DNA of 64,000 nucleotides from Homarus americanus. Taxonomy: Eukaryota > Arthropoda > Malacostraca > Decapoda > Nephropidae. Below the pieces are notes generated by a model that had not been told where the DNA came from, did no database searches, and saw only the letters and a program-made list of their open reading frames with translations. The translations under genes were made by a program, and so were the position numbers. How positions within the stretch are numbered: the stretch's first letter is position 1; every line of letters begins with the position of its first letter. Below, in pieces: positions 60,204 through 64,000 of the stretch. Location of the stretch: contig NW_024753828.1 of NCBI RefSeq assembly GCF_018991925.1, positions 926,859-990,858 of the forward strand. The letters are read 5' to 3'.

Positions 60204-60253
<50 letters not shown>
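60204..60253. repeat. (AC)25 microsatellite
   Basis: 3' flank of LINE copy B. Confidence 0.98.
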
Positions 60254-60255
<2 letters not shown>

Positions 60256-60554
60256 TTTCATGCATATTTATACATATTCATAAAAAAAAAACTCGCCCCC
60301 CAGAAATGCCCAATTTACATATGATTTTGTTCCCAATAAGGCATACAAATAACCATATAGCGTGGAAGTTATCAGATGCATATCGTAATGGCGTGGCCGG
60401 AATCGTGTATTTTTTATACGACTCAGAAAATGTTTGATACGATTTTTGACCAAGAGAGCGTACAGTGGCTGCGTCTGTGGTTCTGAGACCGTTGATGACT
60501 GGCTGGTAATGACTTGTTTCCAGCGACATAAGAAAGCTGAAACCAGATAGGAAT

Positions 60555-60555
<1 letters not shown>
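60254..60555. other. Spacer, no gene seen
   Basis: Between two AC tracts. No gene or transposon recognised. Confidence 0.5.
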
Positions 60556-60616
<61 letters not shown>

Positions 60617-60638
60617 CACACACACACACACACACGCA
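60556..60638. repeat. (AC)n microsatellite with ACGC interruptions
   Basis: About 41 dinucleotides with two CG interruptions. Confidence 0.97.
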
Positions 60639-61065
60639 CTAGTTATATTGGTCTATTATTTTTCAGTTCTCAACAACCAACAAACACCTTTTTAATTGAC
60701 TTAGTTTGACCTATACTGAAACATACTCAAACTATCCACACTGTGAAGGTTAATAATCAGTGACAAGATAGATAGATGGATAGATAAGCTCGTAGAACAA
60801 TATTCACTTCGCGTATCTTTATAACCATCCCAATCTGGTCAATATATTTTGTATGTGATTATTTGTTATGTGAGTGATCGCTCTGTGTCGTTGGTTTACG
60901 TGTTGAAGATTTCCCGGGATGTTTAGCTATTAACTAATGTATTTGGGTCAGTATTACCGACTGTCTCATTAGTGAGTGATTTAATGTGTACCTGAAATCC
61001 ATCTCTTGCTAAATGGGAAACACGTCCATGATGATATTAACGTTCATCGCTGTTTTTAGAGGGTA
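60639..61065. other. Spacer, no gene seen
   Basis: Contains a short GATA run (TAGATAGATGGATAGATA) at about 60768-60786. No gene recognised. Confidence 0.5.
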
Positions 61066-61073
61066 GTGTGTGT

Positions 61074-61117
<44 letters not shown>

Positions 61118-62195
61118 TAACGGTTTATTGAAAAAGTTCTGCAGCACGAAGGCTGTAAATATACATTAGACAAAAATGACTTATTACATACATGGTGGTT
61201 TAACAAAAGCCTTCATTAGAGAAAGGTAAAGGAACATACAGATTAATGTTTACAGTGGAGGTCACGTAGATCTTGTGCACTGAGGTGTTGAACAGCAGAC
61301 ACGTAGTGTAGTAACTCCCTCACAGATGGTGTTATGACGGGCCTGACGTGGTGTATTAATTCCCTCACAGATGGTGTTATAGGGGCATCACGTGGTGTAG
61401 TAATTCCCTCACAGATGGTGTTATGAGGGACCTCACGTGGTGTAGTAATTCCCTCACAGATGGTGTTATGAGGGGCCTGATGTGGTGTATTAATTCCCTG
61501 AGATGGTGTTATGAGGGGCATCACGTGGTGTAGTAATTCCCTCACAGATGGTGTTATGAGGGACCTTACGTGGTGTAGTAACTCCCTCACATTGGTGTTA
61601 TGAGGGACCTGACGTGGTGTAGTAATTCCCTCGCAGATGGTGTTATGAGGGACCTCACGTGGTGTAGTAACTCCCTCGCAGATGGTGTTATGAAGGACCT
61701 CACATGGTGTAGTAACTCCCTCACAGATGGTGTTATGAGGGGCCGGACGTAGTGTAGTAATTCCCTCACAGATGGTGTTATGAGGAACCTGACGTTTAGT
61801 AATTCCCTCACAGATGGTGTTATATGAGTGAGGTGTGGTCCCAGGCCTTCTTATCATGGACGGATTAACACATCGCTGGTTGTTGTTGGGTCTCACGTGC
61901 AGTTATCACTGGGTACCTGGGACCTCACTGTGTGAAGGTTAACTTGGGTAGGACTCAGCTGTTACTGATGAGTTGCTATCACTGACTTAAGCACTGTTCA
62001 TCACTGTTCACCTCTGTTCAACACTGGTTCAATTCCTTTCCTAAATGAAAGTGTAACTTCTGGCGAGAACTTGTTGATATTCCGGTGGGGAGGAGGGGTT
62101 CAGGGGAAGGAGTTAGTATGGGCCAACATAACAGTTGACCTGGCTGCTCCCAGAAGAGCGCCAGGTAAGTCTTGACCCTTCAGTGGTGTGTGTGT
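61066..62195 (-). mobile_element. Non-autonomous AC-embedded retroelement, copy E (about 1.1 kb)
   Basis: Same structure and orientation as copy D. On the plus strand: GTGTGTGTGT (61066-61075); an AAT tail (61076-61117); ATTAACGGTTTATTGAAAAA; the 3' hairpin region (61142-61155, stem reduced to 4 pairs); a short 3' region; the 45-bp minisatellite (about 12 units); and the 5' region, ending GCGCCAGGTAAGTCTTGACC, CTTCAGTGG and GTGTGTGTGT (62186-62195). The 5' end lies within about 10 bp of the same sequence as in copy D, so both appear full length. Copy E has about 30 bp more near the 3' end (TTTACAGTGGAGGTCACGTA) and extra minisatellite units. Confidence 0.8.
61300..61825 (-). repeat. 45-bp minisatellite inside element E, about 12 units
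   Basis: Same unit as in element D, more variable: one unit is shortened (ATTCCCTGAGATGG at 61490), another has CACATTGGTG, and the last is missing part of GTGGTGTAG. The sense strand holds a 217-codon ORF (61896-61243) with a 15-residue repeat such as PHNTICEGITTPREV. Confidence 0.92.
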
Positions 62196-64000
62196 TTCAC
62201 TATCTTTTACCTCCCCTATGCAAAGTTTGGGTGGATGTGGTAGCGATGCTGTCCGTCCATCCTAGATAAATTTAAGATTCCTCGCTATAACTTTCCTTAT
62301 CCCCAGATGGTTGGTGTTTAAGTGGTTAATGATGGGTTCTTACTTGAGAAAGTTTGTTGTGTTGCTGCACCAAGTTATTGTAGAGGTATAGCCATTTTAG
62401 GTTGAGGAGGGTGAGCCATTATCAGCTGCTGTGTTTTCTTTCTGATAAAACTTCAGTTTCCTTTCACTTATTTTGTAACTTTACTTCCTCCAGTATATCT
62501 GCCAAGTTAAATTTTTCTGACGGATTTCACTTCTTTGCCCGTTCAGGAACTTGTGTTTATGTTTGCAGTATCATTTGTGTATGTTAATAATGTTTGTTGT
62601 TGTAAAATTTTGCTTCTTGATGTCACGCGCACCATGTGTTTGATGTAACAGTCACTGGGCAGTTTGCATATTTGCGAAGCGTGAAAAGTTAGGTGGTAGG
62701 TACATTAAGTGGTGTGCAACAGCAGCAGTGGTGTTTTACCTGGTGCAGGCTGGGCTGGAGAGTGTCCACCACATCGATTTGCCTGCGTCAGTGTCACGTC
62801 GTCATTGGTTTTTTGTTGCAGTCGCTTTTGGTTGTCAACCGGAGAGGTGTGTGGTGGTAGGCTACCTGGCCCTCCACCCACCAGGATCATGGGGGCGGAG
62901 GGCAGCAGCACCACCACAGTTGGACTATCTCTTCGTCACTACCCACCCGTTGGCGCAGGTGGAGTTCTCTGTCGTGATGGAGCGGGTTGGGTCGGCCTTA
63001 TACTTGTTATTAAAGTTCACCTTTTTCTACAGCAGGGTTGTCATGCCTCGGGTTTTGAGGGCGATCATGCAACGTTGTCTGTCAGTACGCTGCCCCGCCT
63101 CTGTTGTATACCTTACTGGTAGGTGTTGCCCGGGGCACTTGATTCATTAGTTTGTCTTGTCGACGCGATACACTATCGTTGTTCCTGCTGGTCTCACGCT
63201 GTGTCGTCTTGTTAGCGGTTCTCCTCTGGGTATTGCACACATTTGCATTTCTAATTGAGTAATAAGTCAACGTAACGACCATATTATCATTCACCGCGCG
63301 AGAAGACCGATATTTTAACGGGGTGCGAAAGAGTTGTAATTGTTAGCCGTAAGACAAATCAGTCACTCCGTCGGTTTTTGTAAGTTCATTCACTATTCCT
63401 TATTGACAGTTACCGCGTCCCTGGTCATTATCGGTGACTTATAAAGATTATTCACCAGGCCGGGGTGTACACGGGTCTTATTATCTTCCGGAACATTAAA
63501 TTTGAGAAGACTTTTGTGGAGGCTGAATATGGCTGGTGATTATGGGGTTGTGGATGTGTCGCTGTGGTAATAAGGTGATGATGCAGCTACACCGCCCACC
63601 TGCTGGTACCTGGGGGTAGTCTACTACCTGTGTACCTCGTTACCTGCCTCATGTTGTATAGGTTACTACCCCAAGTTCCCAACAGGTCTGATCAAACCGC
63701 CCCTGACCCTTGTAAGGCTGGCTCATGCCCAAGGTGTTGATTTTTTGTACCGAGTGGATTTCATTGTTGGCTAATTATCATACAGCAACACATGGTGGAC
63801 GTTATTAGGTTTTTGTCTGTCACAAGAAAATAATTGGGAGTAAAGGCCGTATGGTGGTGCTGACGGCGGTGACTCACCCTCCACTTATTGCCTGAACGTT
63901 ACAGCAGTCGAACATTCGTACAGTACTTTAAAGTCCTTTCAGGCTTTTCTCGGCACTCCATCCCCCAAGTACAGTACAGTATGCCTCATTGTGTCCTCCA
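62196..64000. other. Unique sequence, no gene assigned
   Basis: Two overlapping plus-strand ORFs of about 140 codons lie at 62709-63150 and a GTAGGT donor-like site at 63119. I recognise no domain in either frame, and overlapping frames of equal length argue for chance. No other feature was found to the window end. Confidence 0.4.

Noticed and set aside
62709..63150. Two overlapping ORFs of about 140 codons as an exon
   Set aside because: Two frames are open over the same stretch, there is no recognised domain, and only a weak donor-like GTAGGT.

Overview
The window is animal nuclear DNA, most likely from a decapod crustacean (inference). Evidence: introns with long pyrimidine tracts, very dense (GT)n, (TA)n, (CT)n and (AAT)n microsatellites, many minisatellites, several LINE clades, a BEL/Pao remnant, hAT-type MITEs, a tRNA-derived SINE, and a LINE 3' end at 50.6-50.8 kb of a type I associate with decapod genomes. 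Nothing looks prokaryotic: no operons, rRNA or CRISPR.

Host genes are sparse. The only well-supported one is a 5' exon on the + strand at 12432-13384: a 220-nt leader with three micro-uORFs, then 244 codons of a Ser/Thr-rich protein ending at a consensus splice donor. I do not recognise the protein, and no later exon could be identified. Much of the rest of the window may be its intron. A short ORF with a signal-peptide-like start (4329-4550) is a weak second candidate.

Layout. 0-3.3 kb: three kinds of tandem or direct duplication, including a 1.2-kb, 30-bp minisatellite. 3.3-12.4 kb: mostly unique DNA with (TA)n tracts and a hAT-like MITE at 10.65 kb. 12.4-13.4 kb: the exon. 16.4-18.9 kb: 83-bp, 19-20-bp and 21-bp arrays, the last split by an 883-bp hAT-type MITE with visible target-site duplication. 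18.9-30 kb: largely unannotated. 30.3-35 kb: a near-full-length but decayed two-ORF LINE, minus strand. 35.6-37.3 kb: an internally deleted BEL/Pao element. 38.5-40.2 kb: a GT-rich minisatellite. 41.6 kb: a tRNA-derived SINE. 44.9-47.3 kb and 55.1-62.2 kb: a family of retroelements embedded in (GT)n/(AC)n microsatellites.

The most interesting part is that last group. Two LINE copies (45.0-47.0 kb minus, 59.6-60.2 kb plus), one 3' remnant (55.1-55.2 kb) and two about 1-kb non-autonomous elements (55.55-56.49 and 61.08-62.19 kb) all have the order (AC)n, body, (ATT/TTA)n tail, (AC)n on their sense strand. They share about 45 nt at the 3' end, containing a small hairpin whose stem is kept in four of five copies while its loop varies. 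The simplest reading is a LINE that inserts into AC-dinucleotide repeats, plus a SINE-like partner that uses its 3' recognition hairpin and carries an internal 45-bp minisatellite. A 210-bp inverted repeat with (AC)n/(GT)n beside its outer ends lies next to the cluster.
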